From Streptomyces flaveus (GTDB lineage: Bacteria > Actinomycetota > Actinomycetes > Streptomycetales > Streptomycetaceae), in the NCBI RefSeq assembly GCF_014647675.1, contig NZ_BMPQ01000012.1:144783-208782 (forward strand): a stretch of DNA of 64,000 nt. Reading direction: 5' to 3'. Shown here in pieces: positions 18,942 through 26,679 of the stretch. The notes under the pieces are model-generated. The model ran no database searches. It was not told the DNA's origin and saw only the letters and a program-made list of their open reading frames with translations. Position 1 is the stretch's first letter. Every line of letters starts with the position of its first letter. The translations under genes were made by a program, and so were the position numbers.

Positions 18942-19648
18942 GGGCGGTGTCCCTGGTGCCGTCCCTCACGGAGGCGGTGGCCGCCTCGGCGCCGGGCGTG
19001 CTGGCCGGGGCGACGGACTGGTGCACGCATCCCGTCGATCTCGATGTCGTACGGATCGGGGGCACGAAGAACCCGGACGTCGAGCGAATCGTGCGGCTCG
19101 CACCCGACCTCGTGATCGCCAACGAGGAGGAGAACCGGGAGCCGGATCTGACCGCCCTGCGGAAAGCGGGGCTCGAGGTACTGGTGACCGAGGTGCGGAA
19201 TGTGCCGCAGGCGTTTCGTGAGCTGGAGCGGGTGCTTGAGGCATGCGAGGTTCGGGGTCGGCCCCGGTGGCTGGACGAGGCGGAGGCGGTCTGGGCAGAC
19301 CTGCCGGCGCCGGAGCACCGCCTCCGTGCGGCCGTGCCGATCTGGCGGCGGCCGTGGATGGTACTCGGCCGGGACACCTTCGCGGGTGACGTACTGGCGC
19401 GACTGGGCGTGGACAACGCGTACGCGACGCACCCGGAGCGCTATCCACGCGTGCCCATCAAGGAGTTGCAGACCGCCGAGTTCGTGGTACTACCGGACGA
19501 GCCGTACCGTTTCACGGCCGAGGACGGCCCCGAGGCATTCGAGGGCCGACCCTGCGCATTGGTCAGCGGACGGCATCTCACTTGGTACGGCCCTTCATTG
19601 GCCGAGGCGCCTGGAGTACTCGGCAGAGCAATTGCCTCCACCGGTTGA
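18938..19648 (+). CDS. Helical-backbone metal receptor (BtuF/TroA-like fold), cytosolic
   Basis: 236 residues resembling vitamin B12/Fe-siderophore binding proteins (VSLVPSLTEAV at the N terminus, GGTKNPDVERIVRLAPDLVIANEEENR, then DVLARLGVDNAY). There is no signal peptide or lipobox, since the protein starts directly at the first strand of the fold, so it is probably cytosolic and not a transporter component. The GTG start at 18938 overlaps the stop of the XRE-cupin gene. Cobalamin- or metal-related sensing or trafficking is possible; the ligand is unknown. Confidence 0.78.
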   Translation: MRAVSLVPSLTEAVAASAPGVLAGATDWCTHPVDLDVVRIGGTKNPDVERIVRLAPDLVIANEEENREPDLTALRKAGLEVLVTEVRNVPQAFRELERVLEACEVRGRPRWLDEAEAVWADLPAPEHRLRAAVPIWRRPWMVLGRDTFAGDVLARLGVDNAYATHPERYPRVPIKELQTAEFVVLPDEPYRFTAEDGPEAFEGRPCALVSGRHLTWYGPSLAEAPGVLGRAIASTG

Positions 19649-19964
19649 GCAGCTTCCCGAAGAAGCCCGCACCCCCAACAACCCGCAGCCTCCCACCGGC
19701 GGGAGGGGTCGTGGGCCGGTGCGTCGTATGCCCGTCGCTTAGCTTCGGTCTCGGAGAACCAGGGCCTTGTACCAGGCCAGGGCCGTATGCCCGCCCTGCG
19801 ACGGGCTGACGCACCGGCCCACGACCCCGACCCACCCACGGGCCCAAGGGGCGCGGGGAACGGCGCGACCAGCCACAACGCACCCGCCCCCAAAAAACGA
19901 ACCCACCCGCCGGAGGCCAGGTGCGAGCCCCTAAGGGCTTGGCACTCCCACATAGAGTGGGCTT
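19649..19964. repeat. Repeat-rich 316-base spacer with long inverted repeat
   Basis: No gene is visible here. Outer perfect 21-base arms at 19705-19725 and 19809-19829 (starting GGGGTCGTGGGCC) enclose inner 9-base arms GCCCGTCGC and GCGACGGGC, with a 58-base centre holding repeated CCAGG/GGCC elements. The right flank (about 19850-19890, GGGGCGCGGGGAACGGCGCG) resembles a short intergenic repeat I recall from many Streptomyces genomes. A CCCAC/GTGGG repeat lies just before the LysR start. The whole looks like a composite of palindromic repeats, possibly folded as RNA. Confidence 0.7.
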
Positions 19965-20900
19965 ATGAGCGCGGCTGAACAGGAGTTTCCCGAGCCCACC
20001 GGAGGCCTCGCCCGCCGAGTGCCCGAACTCGGAGCATTGGAGTTGCTGCTTGCTGTGGCACGGCTGGGAAGTCTGGGACGGGCGGCGCGGGAGCTGGGGA
20101 TCACGCAGCCGGCGGCCAGCAGCCGGATCCGGTCGATGGAGCGGCAGTTGGGCGTGGCTCTGGTGGACCGTTCGCCCACGGGGTCGCGGCTCACGGACGC
20201 CGGTGCGCTGGTGACGGACTGGGCGCAGCGGATCGTGGAGGCGGCGGAGGCGTTCGATGCCGGGGCGCAGGCGTTGCGTGACCGGCGTGACTCGCGGTTG
20301 CGGGTGGCCGCGAGCATGACGATCGCGGAGTATCTGCTGCCGGGGTGGCTGATCGCGCTGCGCGCCCAGCGTCCGGACACGGCCGTGTCGTTGCACGCCG
20401 GGAACTCCGCTGTCGTGGCCGAGCGGCTCCTCGCCGACGAGGCCGATCTCGGCTTCGTGGAGGGGCTGTCCGTGCCGACAGGGCTCGACTCGGCGGTCAT
20501 CGCCCACGACCGGCTGATCGTGGTGACGGCGCCCGGGCATCCGTGGGCGCGGCGGCGTCGGCCGCTCGAGGCGACGGAGCTGGCGGCGACGCCGCTGATC
20601 CTTCGCGAGAAGGGTTCCGGGACGCGTCAGGTGCTGGACGCGGCGCTCGGAGGACTCGCTCGGCCGTTGATCGAGCTTTCGTCCACTACGGCAGTCAAGG
20701 CCTCCGCGGTGAGCGGCGCGGGGCCGGCGGTCCTGAGCGAGCTCGCTCTCGGCGAGGAGCTGTCGGCCCGTCGCCTCGTCTCGATCCCTGTGGCGGATGT
20801 GCGCCTCAGCCGGGCGCTTCGTGCGGTGTGGCCGGTGGGGCATCGGCCTACGGGGCCGGCGCGGGATCTTCTGTCGCTGACGGTCGCCTCCGGCGGCTGA
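19965..20900 (+). CDS. LysR-family transcriptional regulator
   Basis: 311 residues. The winged HTH spans about 24-84 (LELLLAVARLGSLGRAARELGITQPAASSRIRSMERQLG), followed by a periplasmic-binding-protein-like effector domain (about 105-300). It is transcribed toward the APC permease gene with a 221-base gap. That gap holds the TetR-type palindrome shared with the guanidine operon, so a direct link between LysR and permease is not obvious. The target genes are unknown. Confidence 0.88.
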   Translation: MSAAEQEFPEPTGGLARRVPELGALELLLAVARLGSLGRAARELGITQPAASSRIRSMERQLGVALVDRSPTGSRLTDAGALVTDWAQRIVEAAEAFDAGAQALRDRRDSRLRVAASMTIAEYLLPGWLIALRAQRPDTAVSLHAGNSAVVAERLLADEADLGFVEGLSVPTGLDSAVIAHDRLIVVTAPGHPWARRRRPLEATELAATPLILREKGSGTRQVLDAALGGLARPLIELSSTTAVKASAVSGAGPAVLSELALGEELSARRLVSIPVADVRLSRALRAVWPVGHRPTGPARDLLSLTVASGG

Positions 20901-21052
20901 GCGGGTGGGTTCGCGGTCGTTCGGTTCGTGGTCGTTCGGCTCGTCGTCGGGTGCGGGTTGATGGATCGCGTTTTTCCAGCATCCGCAACGGCGTGAGGAC
21001 TTCGGCCCCCGGCAGACACGACCGCGTCATGCGAGCGAAACAGCTGCTGCCT

Positions 21053-21076
21053 AATTTCTGTCGCCCGACAGGAATT
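21053..21076. promoter_or_regulatory. 24-bp palindromic operator upstream of the APC permease (copy 1)
   Basis: Left arm AATTTCTGTCG and right arm CGACAGGAATT surround CC, with one mismatch in the symmetry. The same palindrome, perfect, lies at 29340-29363 before the guanidine-type operon, and identity extends to the preceding CT. It is the best candidate for a binding site of the TetR regulator at 28617-29240. Confidence 0.75.
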
Positions 21077-21121
21077 CCGCACTCCCCATTCCGCTCCCCT
21101 GTGCCCAAGGCAGGTGCCGCC

Positions 21122-22669
21122 GTGACGACGACCGCCCCCTCCGACGTCCATTCCGAGCCCCCGGACTCCCCCGGCGACGGCTCCCTCGCCGAGTTCGGCT
21201 ACCGCCAGGAACTGCATCGCAGCCTGGGCCGCTATGCCTCGTTCGCCGCCGGGTTCTCCTTCATCTCGGTGCTGACGACCGTCTTCCAGTTCTTCGCGTT
21301 CGGCTACACCTTCGGCGGCCCGGTGTTCTTCTGGGCCTGGCCGGCCGTACTGATCGGCCAGTTGCTGGTGGCAGCCTGCTTCGCGGAGCTGGCCGCGCGC
21401 TATCCGATCTCCGGTGCCATCTACCAGTGGTCGTCCCGGCTCTCCAACCTCACGTTCGGCTGGTTCGCCGGCTGGATCATGGTGATCGGGCAGATCGTGG
21501 TGGTCGCTGCCGCGGCGCTCGCCCTGCAGGTGGTGCTGCCCGCGATCTGGTCCGGCTTCCAGCTGATCGGTGACGACCCGGCGCCGACGTCGGCGAGCGG
21601 CGCGGCCAACGCGGCGCTGTTCGGGGTGATCCTGCTGGTCCTGACGACCTTCGTGAACGTCATCGACATCCGCGTGATGTCCCTGATCAACCGCGTAGGC
21701 GTCACCGCCGAGATCATCGGCGCCGTCCTGATCATCGTGCTCCTGCTCACCCACTCCGAGCGCTCCCCCGGCATCACCTTCCACACCGGAACGGCCGCCC
21801 AGTCGGGCCTGTTCGGGGCGCTGCTGGTGGGTTCGTTCGCGGCGGCGTACGTGATGATCGGCTTCGACAGCGCGGGTGAGATGAGCGAGGAGACGCATCA
21901 TCCGCGGCGTACCGCGCCCCGTACGATCCTCACCGCGCTCGGTGCGGCGGGACTGCTCGGCGGACTGATCATCCTCGGCGGTCTGCTGGCCGCGCCCAGC
22001 CTGACCGACGGCCGGCTCGGCGTCGAGGGCCTGAGTTACGTCCTGACCAGCAGCCTGGGCGACGGGGTGGGCCGGCTGCTGCTCGCCGACGTGGTGGTGG
22101 CCATCGCGGTGGCGACCCTCGCGATCCAGACGGCGGCCTGCCGCATGCTGTTCTCGATGGCCCGCGACGGCCAGCTGCCGTTCTCCCGACGGCTCGCGAA
22201 GGTCAACCCGCGCACCGGAATGCCGAGCGCGCCCGCCCTGGTCGTCGGCGTCCTCGCCGCGGCCCTCCTGCTCCTCAACTTCGCCTCGCCGGAGGCGTTC
22301 CTCGCCATCGGCACCACCTGCATCGTGATGCTCTATCTCGCGTACGCGATGGTGACCGGACCGCTCCTCTGGCAGCGCCTTCGCGGCAACTTCGCAGCCG
22401 AAGGAGCCGCAGGCACCGACGAAACGGGCCGCCCGTACTTCTCCCTCGGCCGCTGGGGTGTCCCCGTCAACGCACTCGCCCTGCTCTACGGCCTGTTCAT
22501 GACGGTCAACCTCGCCTGGCCTCGCGCGGAGGTGTACGACCCGGCGGGCGGGCACTGGTACTTCCAGTGGTTCACCGTTCTGTTCCTCGGCGTGACGCTC
22601 GTCCTCGGTGGCGCCTATCGGGTGTACAGGGCGCGTACCACGGTCGCGGAGGCCCCTGCGTACGCTTGA
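21122..22669 (+). CDS. APC-superfamily amino-acid/amine permease, predicted member of the guanidine regulon
   Basis: 515 residues with about 12 transmembrane helices. RSLGRYASFAAGFSFISVLT at the start of the membrane domain, GFDSAGEMSEETHHPRRTAPR and the C-terminal topology match the amino acid/GABA-choline permease branch of APC. Start is the GTG at 21122 with AAGGCAGG upstream. Relatives of this permease branch are often linked to urea-carboxylase operons. Here the shared palindrome at 21053-21076 ties it to the DUF1989/carboxylase operon at 29.4-36.2 kb, so import of guanidine or a guanidino compound is inferred. The LysR gene upstream offers an alternative context. Confidence 0.82.
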   Translation: MTTTAPSDVHSEPPDSPGDGSLAEFGYRQELHRSLGRYASFAAGFSFISVLTTVFQFFAFGYTFGGPVFFWAWPAVLIGQLLVAACFAELAARYPISGAIYQWSSRLSNLTFGWFAGWIMVIGQIVVVAAAALALQVVLPAIWSGFQLIGDDPAPTSASGAANAALFGVILLVLTTFVNVIDIRVMSLINRVGVTAEIIGAVLIIVLLLTHSERSPGITFHTGTAAQSGLFGALLVGSFAAAYVMIGFDSAGEMSEETHHPRRTAPRTILTALGAAGLLGGLIILGGLLAAPSLTDGRLGVEGLSYVLTSSLGDGVGRLLLADVVVAIAVATLAIQTAACRMLFSMARDGQLPFSRRLAKVNPRTGMPSAPALVVGVLAAALLLLNFASPEAFLAIGTTCIVMLYLAYAMVTGPLLWQRLRGNFAAEGAAGTDETGRPYFSLGRWGVPVNALALLYGLFMTVNLAWPRAEVYDPAGGHWYFQWFTVLFLGVTLVLGGAYRVYRARTTVAEAPAYA

Positions 22670-22673
22670 CCAG

Positions 22674-23618
22674 GTGAGACGTAGGAAACGGATTCCGTCC
22701 GCTCCCCTGCCGCAGCGTGCGGGGGTGGATCCGGTGCGGGTGCGGTTGCCCGTCGAGGGGGCGTGGGGCACCGTGCGGGAGCACCTGGTCGAGCGGCTCG
22801 CGGCAGGGGCCGGGGTGATCGACGGGATGCTCGACGCGGGGCTGATCGTCGGGGCGGACGGGCGGGCGGTGGCGGCCGACGCGGCGTATGTGCCGGGGAT
22901 GTTCGTGTGGTTCCACCGGGAGCTGCCGGACGAGGTGCCGGTGCCGTTCGACCTCGATGTGGTGTATCGCGACGAGCACATCGTCGTGGTCGACAAGCCG
23001 CACTTCCTGGCCACGACGCCGCGCGGCAGTCATGTCGCCGAGACGGCTCTCGCGCGGCTGCGGCAGGAGCTGGGCATCCCCGCGCTCACGGCCGCGCACC
23101 GGCTCGACCGGCTCACGGCCGGCCTTGTGCTGTTCACGGTGCGGCCCGAGGAACGCGGCGCGTACCAGTCGCTGTTCCGCGACCGCCTCGTACGCAAGGA
23201 GTACGAGGCGGTGGCGCCGTACCGGGAGTCGCTGACGCTGCCGCGCACCGTGCGCAGCCGGATCGAGAAGGAGCGCGGGGTCCTGGCCGCCCAGGAGGTG
23301 CCGGGTGAGCCGAACGCCGTGACCCTGGTCGAACTGGTCGAGCACCGGGACCAACGCGCGCGCTACCGGCTGGGGCCCCGCACCGGGCAGACCCACCAGC
23401 TGCGGGTGCACATGAACGCGCTGGGTGTGCCGATCCTCGGCGACCCGCTCTACCCGGTGGTGACCGGCCCCGTACCGGCCGGTGACTTCCGGCGCCCGCT
23501 CCAACTGCTGGCGCGGGTGCTGGAGTTCACCGATCCGGTCACGGGGCGCAGCCACTCGTTCGTGAGCGGCCGGACGCTGGAGGCGTGGTCCGCGTACGAG
23601 AACTGGGCCACTCGGTGA
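22674..23618 (+). CDS. RluA-family pseudouridine synthase
   Basis: 314 residues with the RluA signature HRLDRLTAGL, catalytic Asp145, and the downstream GRTGQTHQLRVHMN block that binds RNA. The first ~90 residues hold a degenerate S4-like region. It should isomerise uridine in rRNA or tRNA; the target site cannot be told from sequence. The GTG start lies 5 bases after the permease stop, so the genes may be read together, although no strong ribosome site is seen. It converges on the P450 gene with 7 bases between stops. Confidence 0.88.
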   Translation: MRRRKRIPSAPLPQRAGVDPVRVRLPVEGAWGTVREHLVERLAAGAGVIDGMLDAGLIVGADGRAVAADAAYVPGMFVWFHRELPDEVPVPFDLDVVYRDEHIVVVDKPHFLATTPRGSHVAETALARLRQELGIPALTAAHRLDRLTAGLVLFTVRPEERGAYQSLFRDRLVRKEYEAVAPYRESLTLPRTVRSRIEKERGVLAAQEVPGEPNAVTLVELVEHRDQRARYRLGPRTGQTHQLRVHMNALGVPILGDPLYPVVTGPVPAGDFRRPLQLLARVLEFTDPVTGRSHSFVSGRTLEAWSAYENWATR

Positions 23619-23625
23619 CACTCCG

Positions 23626-25146
23626 TCAGTAGCCGCGCCACCAGCGGACGAAGCGCTGCCAGGCGCCGAGGCGGCGCTCGGGCTCCGCGGCCGGAGCCAC
23701 GGTCTCGGACTCGGGCTGGGGAGTCGCGGGCTGCGGTGCCGGGGCGGGTTCGGGCGCCGGGGCGGGTGTGGTGACCTGCCAGTCCGCACGCGGCCGCCGG
23801 CCGGCGGGATGTGCGCCGGGCTGTTGCGTGTCGTCCTGCGGCGGCTTCGCCATGAACGTCACCGGGAGCTCCACCATGTGCCGGGAGGAGATGGACGTGG
23901 TCCAGCGCAACTCGTGTTCCTCGCAGGCGAGTCGGACGTCCGGCAGCCGCATCAGGAGCGCGTCGACGCCGACGTCGGCGATGGCACGGCCGATGTCCTG
24001 GCCGGGGCATTCGTGCGGGCCGCCGCTGAAGGCGAGGTGCGAGCGGTTGCCCTGCATGTTGGCCGTGAGGTCCGGGCGGACGCGCGGGTCGACGTTGCCG
24101 GGTGCGATCCCGAGCAGCAGCCCGTCGCCCTTGCGGATCCGCTGACCGCCCAACTCGGTTTCCTGCTTGGCGAAGTAGCCCAGGACGGCGCTGAACGGCG
24201 GCTCGTCCCACAGGGACTGCTCGACCGCCTCGGGCACCGTCATCTGGCCGCCGTTGAGCTGGGCGCGGAAGCGCGGGTCGGTGAGCACCATGCGCAGCAC
24301 GTTGGCGATGAGGTTGGTGGTGGCCTCGTACGCGGCGATCAGTACGAGCCGCAGGTGCTGCGCCACCTCGTCGTCGGTGAGCGCTGCCGGATGCCTGATG
24401 AGGTGGCTGGTGAAGTCGTCCTGGGGCTGGGCACGACGGCGGAGGGTGAGCCGGTTCAGGGCGCCCATGACGTATTCGTTGCTGGCGATCGCGGTCTCGG
24501 TGCCCTTGATCATGTCGCGGGCGGAGTGCACCATGCGGTCGTTGTACTCCTCGGGCATGCCGAGGATCTCGCACAGCACGGCCATCGGGAGGTGCTCGGC
24601 GAACTGGCTGACCAGGTCGGCGCTGCCGTCCTCGCAGAAGCGGTTGACCAGGAGCTGCGTCGAGCGGTTGATGGAGCGGCGGATGCCGCGGTGGTCGATG
24701 GTCGACATGGCGCCCATGACCGCCCCGCGCAGCCGCAGGTGCTCGTCGCCCTCGGCCATGGCGCAGATGGGCTGCCAGGCGAAGAGGGGCATGAGCGGGT
24801 GGTCGGGGCCCGCCGTGCCGTCCCGGAGGGGGTTCCAGATGCGGCTGTCGCGGGTGTACTGCGAGGGAGTGCGGACCATGTGCAGGTTCTCGGTGTGGCC
24901 GAGCACCACCCAGATCGGCACGTCGTTGTGGAGCAGCGCGGGGGCGACGTTGCCGTGTTCGGCGCGGAGTTTCTCGTACAGGGCCCCCAGGTCCTCCGCC
25001 TCGGGGCCGTACAGGCGGCGCAGTCCGCCGGGACCCATGCCGTGGGCCGGGCAGCCCGGCGGCGGGCCTGGCGTGGGGTCGTACATACCTGGGTCGTACA
25101 TACCGGGGTCGTCCCTACCGGTTCGGGAGTGGGGTTCAGGCGTCAC
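23626..25146 (-). CDS. cvnE: Conservon cytochrome P450 (CvnE), CYP157-like, lacking the ExxR motif
   Basis: 506 residues. The heme loop FSGGPHECPG with Cys380 is intact, and the I-helix has AAYEATTN in place of the usual AGxxTT. In the K helix, where P450s have ExxR, this protein reads EQSLW (309-313) with no Arg, the feature reported for the CYP157 family. The N terminus has a MYDPGMYDP repeat, and a Pro/Ala/Glu-rich tail (about 435-506) ends in a basic aromatic stretch. It is the last gene of a cvnABCDE conservon. It may act as an effector or heme sensor rather than a typical monooxygenase; no redox partner is adjacent. Confidence 0.9.
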   Translation of the reverse strand: MTPEPHSRTGRDDPGMYDPGMYDPTPGPPPGCPAHGMGPGGLRRLYGPEAEDLGALYEKLRAEHGNVAPALLHNDVPIWVVLGHTENLHMVRTPSQYTRDSRIWNPLRDGTAGPDHPLMPLFAWQPICAMAEGDEHLRLRGAVMGAMSTIDHRGIRRSINRSTQLLVNRFCEDGSADLVSQFAEHLPMAVLCEILGMPEEYNDRMVHSARDMIKGTETAIASNEYVMGALNRLTLRRRAQPQDDFTSHLIRHPAALTDDEVAQHLRLVLIAAYEATTNLIANVLRMVLTDPRFRAQLNGGQMTVPEAVEQSLWDEPPFSAVLGYFAKQETELGGQRIRKGDGLLLGIAPGNVDPRVRPDLTANMQGNRSHLAFSGGPHECPGQDIGRAIADVGVDALLMRLPDVRLACEEHELRWTTSISSRHMVELPVTFMAKPPQDDTQQPGAHPAGRRPRADWQVTTPAPAPEPAPAPQPATPQPESETVAPAAEPERRLGAWQRFVRWWRGY

Positions 25147-25159
25147 GGTGGTCGCTTTC

Positions 25160-25199
25160 GAAGCTGGGGTGAAGCTGGGGTCGAATTCGAAGCTGAAGT
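25160..25199. repeat. Short tandem repeat between cvnD and cvnE
   Basis: Two tandem copies of the 11-mer GAAGCTGGGGT (25160-25170 and 25171-25181) and a degenerate third (25189-25199) lie in the 84-base spacer. They fall in the leader of the P450 gene, where they could affect its translation; this may also be neutral slippage. Confidence 0.6.
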
Positions 25200-25230
25200 G
25201 GTGTCGTCGGCTTGGCAGTTGACGGGCAGG

Positions 25231-25851
25231 TCAGGCGGACGCGGAGGCCATGGCGATCGAGTGCAGGAAGCGCATCAGGGTCATCAGCACGTCACGGCTG
25301 GAGGCCCTGCGGCGCGCGTCGCACTTCACGATGGGGATCTCCTCGGGAAGGTCTAGCGCGGCGCGCAGGTCCTCCATGGGGTAACGGGGCGCGTCCGGGA
25401 AGTCGTTGACGGCGACGACGAACGGCACCCCGCGCTCCTCCAGGCGGCCGATGACGTCGAAGCTGACTTCCAGGCGCCGGGTGTCGATCAGTACGACCGC
25501 GCCCAGGGCGCCCTCGAACAGGCCGTTCCACAGGAACCAGAAGCGCTCCTGGCCGGGGGTGCCGAACAGGTACAGCACCAGCTGTTCGGTGATGCTGATG
25601 CGGCCGAAGTCCATGGCCACGGTGGTGGCCGTCTTGCTCTCCGAGCCGTAGTTGTCGTCGACTCCGACGCCGGCCTGCGTCATGGTCTCCTCCGTGGTCA
25701 GCGGCCTGATCTCGCTGACGGAGCCCACCATGGTCGTCTTGCCGACGCCGAAACCACCCACGATCACGATCTTCACGGCGGCCTGCGCCGTGTGCGGAAG
25801 ATGGTCCTCGGCGCGAGGGCCCGTGATGGTGTCAGAGCTTTTGAAGTCCAT
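25231..25851 (-). CDS. cvnD: Conservon GTPase CvnD
   Basis: 206 residues of the Ras-like conservon ATP/GTP-binding family. The P-loop GGFGVGKTT lies at 32-40 and the switch-II-like element is LFGTPGQERF. The G4 motif reads VNDF where ordinary GTPases have NKxD, a family trait. In S. coelicolor, CvnA-D form a membrane-associated complex likened to a receptor-coupled G protein, with CvnD as the nucleotide switch. It overlaps cvnC by 20 bases, so translation is coupled, and is followed by the P450 gene after 84 bases. Confidence 0.93.
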   Translation of the reverse strand: MDFKSSDTITGPRAEDHLPHTAQAAVKIVIVGGFGVGKTTMVGSVSEIRPLTTEETMTQAGVGVDDNYGSESKTATTVAMDFGRISITEQLVLYLFGTPGQERFWFLWNGLFEGALGAVVLIDTRRLEVSFDVIGRLEERGVPFVVAVNDFPDAPRYPMEDLRAALDLPEEIPIVKCDARRRASSRDVLMTLMRFLHSIAMASASA

Positions 25852-26275
25852 GCATCACCGCTTCGAGGAGGGAACGGTCGGGCAGCTCCGAGCGGACGAT
25901 CGGGGCTCGCGCCTGTACCAGTTCGGCCGCCAGCAGCTCCGTCAGCAGTACGGTCACCACGCTGAACGGCAGATCGAGATAGGCCGAGAGCTCGGCCACG
26001 GACAGAGGGGTCCTGCAGAGCTGGAGCAGTGCCGACTGTTCCGGCTGGGCGGTGGGCGGCGGCGCGTCGTCACTCGCCACGATGAGGGTCACCAGGTCGA
26101 GCGGGGCTCGATCGCCGTCCTCGACCTGGCCGGTGAGGATGTACAGCCTGCCCGGCTGGTTCGTCTCGCCCTGCCCCTCTCGTATCGCCGGGACCGGCGC
26201 CGGGTCCGGGATCTGCTCGGGACTGTGCTCCGGCGGTTCCTTGGGGAAGCGCCGTCGTCGTTGCGGAGGAGTCAT
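25832..26275 (-). CDS. cvnC: Conservon DUF742 protein CvnC
   Basis: 147 residues, the DUF742 winged-helix-like family found in all conservons (LVTLIVASDDAP, LCRTPLSVAELSAYLDLPFSVVTVLLTELLAAELV). The first ~55 residues are a basic, Pro-rich lead. It overlaps both cvnB (ATGA, 4 bases) and cvnD (20 bases). In the conservon model it bridges the roadblock protein and the GTPase; no enzymatic motif is visible. Confidence 0.93.
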   Translation of the reverse strand: MTPPQRRRRFPKEPPEHSPEQIPDPAPVPAIREGQGETNQPGRLYILTGQVEDGDRAPLDLVTLIVASDDAPPPTAQPEQSALLQLCRTPLSVAELSAYLDLPFSVVTVLLTELLAAELVQARAPIVRSELPDRSLLEAVMHGLQKL

Positions 26276-26679
26276 ACGGCCGTCCCGTTCCGCCGGGGCG
26301 GACTCGTCAGGTGGGCACCGATCCGTACGACGAGGTCGCGCATGCGGTTGCTCATGAGCCCGGCGTCGACGGTCTCGTCCGCGAGGACGGCGAGATAGGC
26401 GCCCGGGCCCGCGGCCATCATGTAGAAGTAGCCGCCGTGGATCTCGATGATCACCATCCGCATCCGGCCGTCGGTGTCCGGGATCTCGGTGGCGACGGCC
26501 GCGGCCAGGCTCTGCAGTCCGGCGCAGGCCGCGGCGATGCGGTCGGCGGCGTCGGGATCACCGCCGTACCGGGCGATGCGCAGGCCGTCAGCGGAGAGCA
26601 CGACGACCTGCCGGGTTCCTTGCACCCCGTCGGACAGCTCCTTGAGCATCCAGTCGAAGTTGGCTCGCTGCTGGATCAC
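26272..26679 (-). CDS. cvnB: Conservon roadblock/LC7 protein CvnB
   Basis: 135 residues of roadblock/LC7 fold (LDWMLKEL-type start, GTRQVVVLSADGLRIARYGG, AAACAGLQSLA, IIEIHGGYFYMMAAGPGAYLAVLAD). Roadblock proteins act as GTPase-activating or scaffold subunits for small GTPases such as MglA, here CvnD. It overlaps the cvnA stop and the cvnC start by 4 bases each. Confidence 0.93.
   Translation of the reverse strand: MIQQRANFDWMLKELSDGVQGTRQVVVLSADGLRIARYGGDPDAADRIAAACAGLQSLAAAVATEIPDTDGRMRMVIIEIHGGYFYMMAAGPGAYLAVLADETVDAGLMSNRMRDLVVRIGAHLTSPPRRNGTAV

Noticed and set aside
15473..19432. A 1319-codon minus-strand frame antisense to the betaine permease and regulator genes
   Set aside because: It reflects third-position GC bias opposite real genes; the peptide is Asp/Val/Gly/Leu-rich with no domain.
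20345..21121. Long N-terminal extension of the APC permease over the LysR gene
   Set aside because: It would overlap LysR out of frame; the GTG at 21122 has a ribosome site and the normal permease N terminus.
22763..23308. Frame +2 and +3 open frames inside the RluA-type gene
   Set aside because: They are Arg/Ala-rich shadow frames with no domain.
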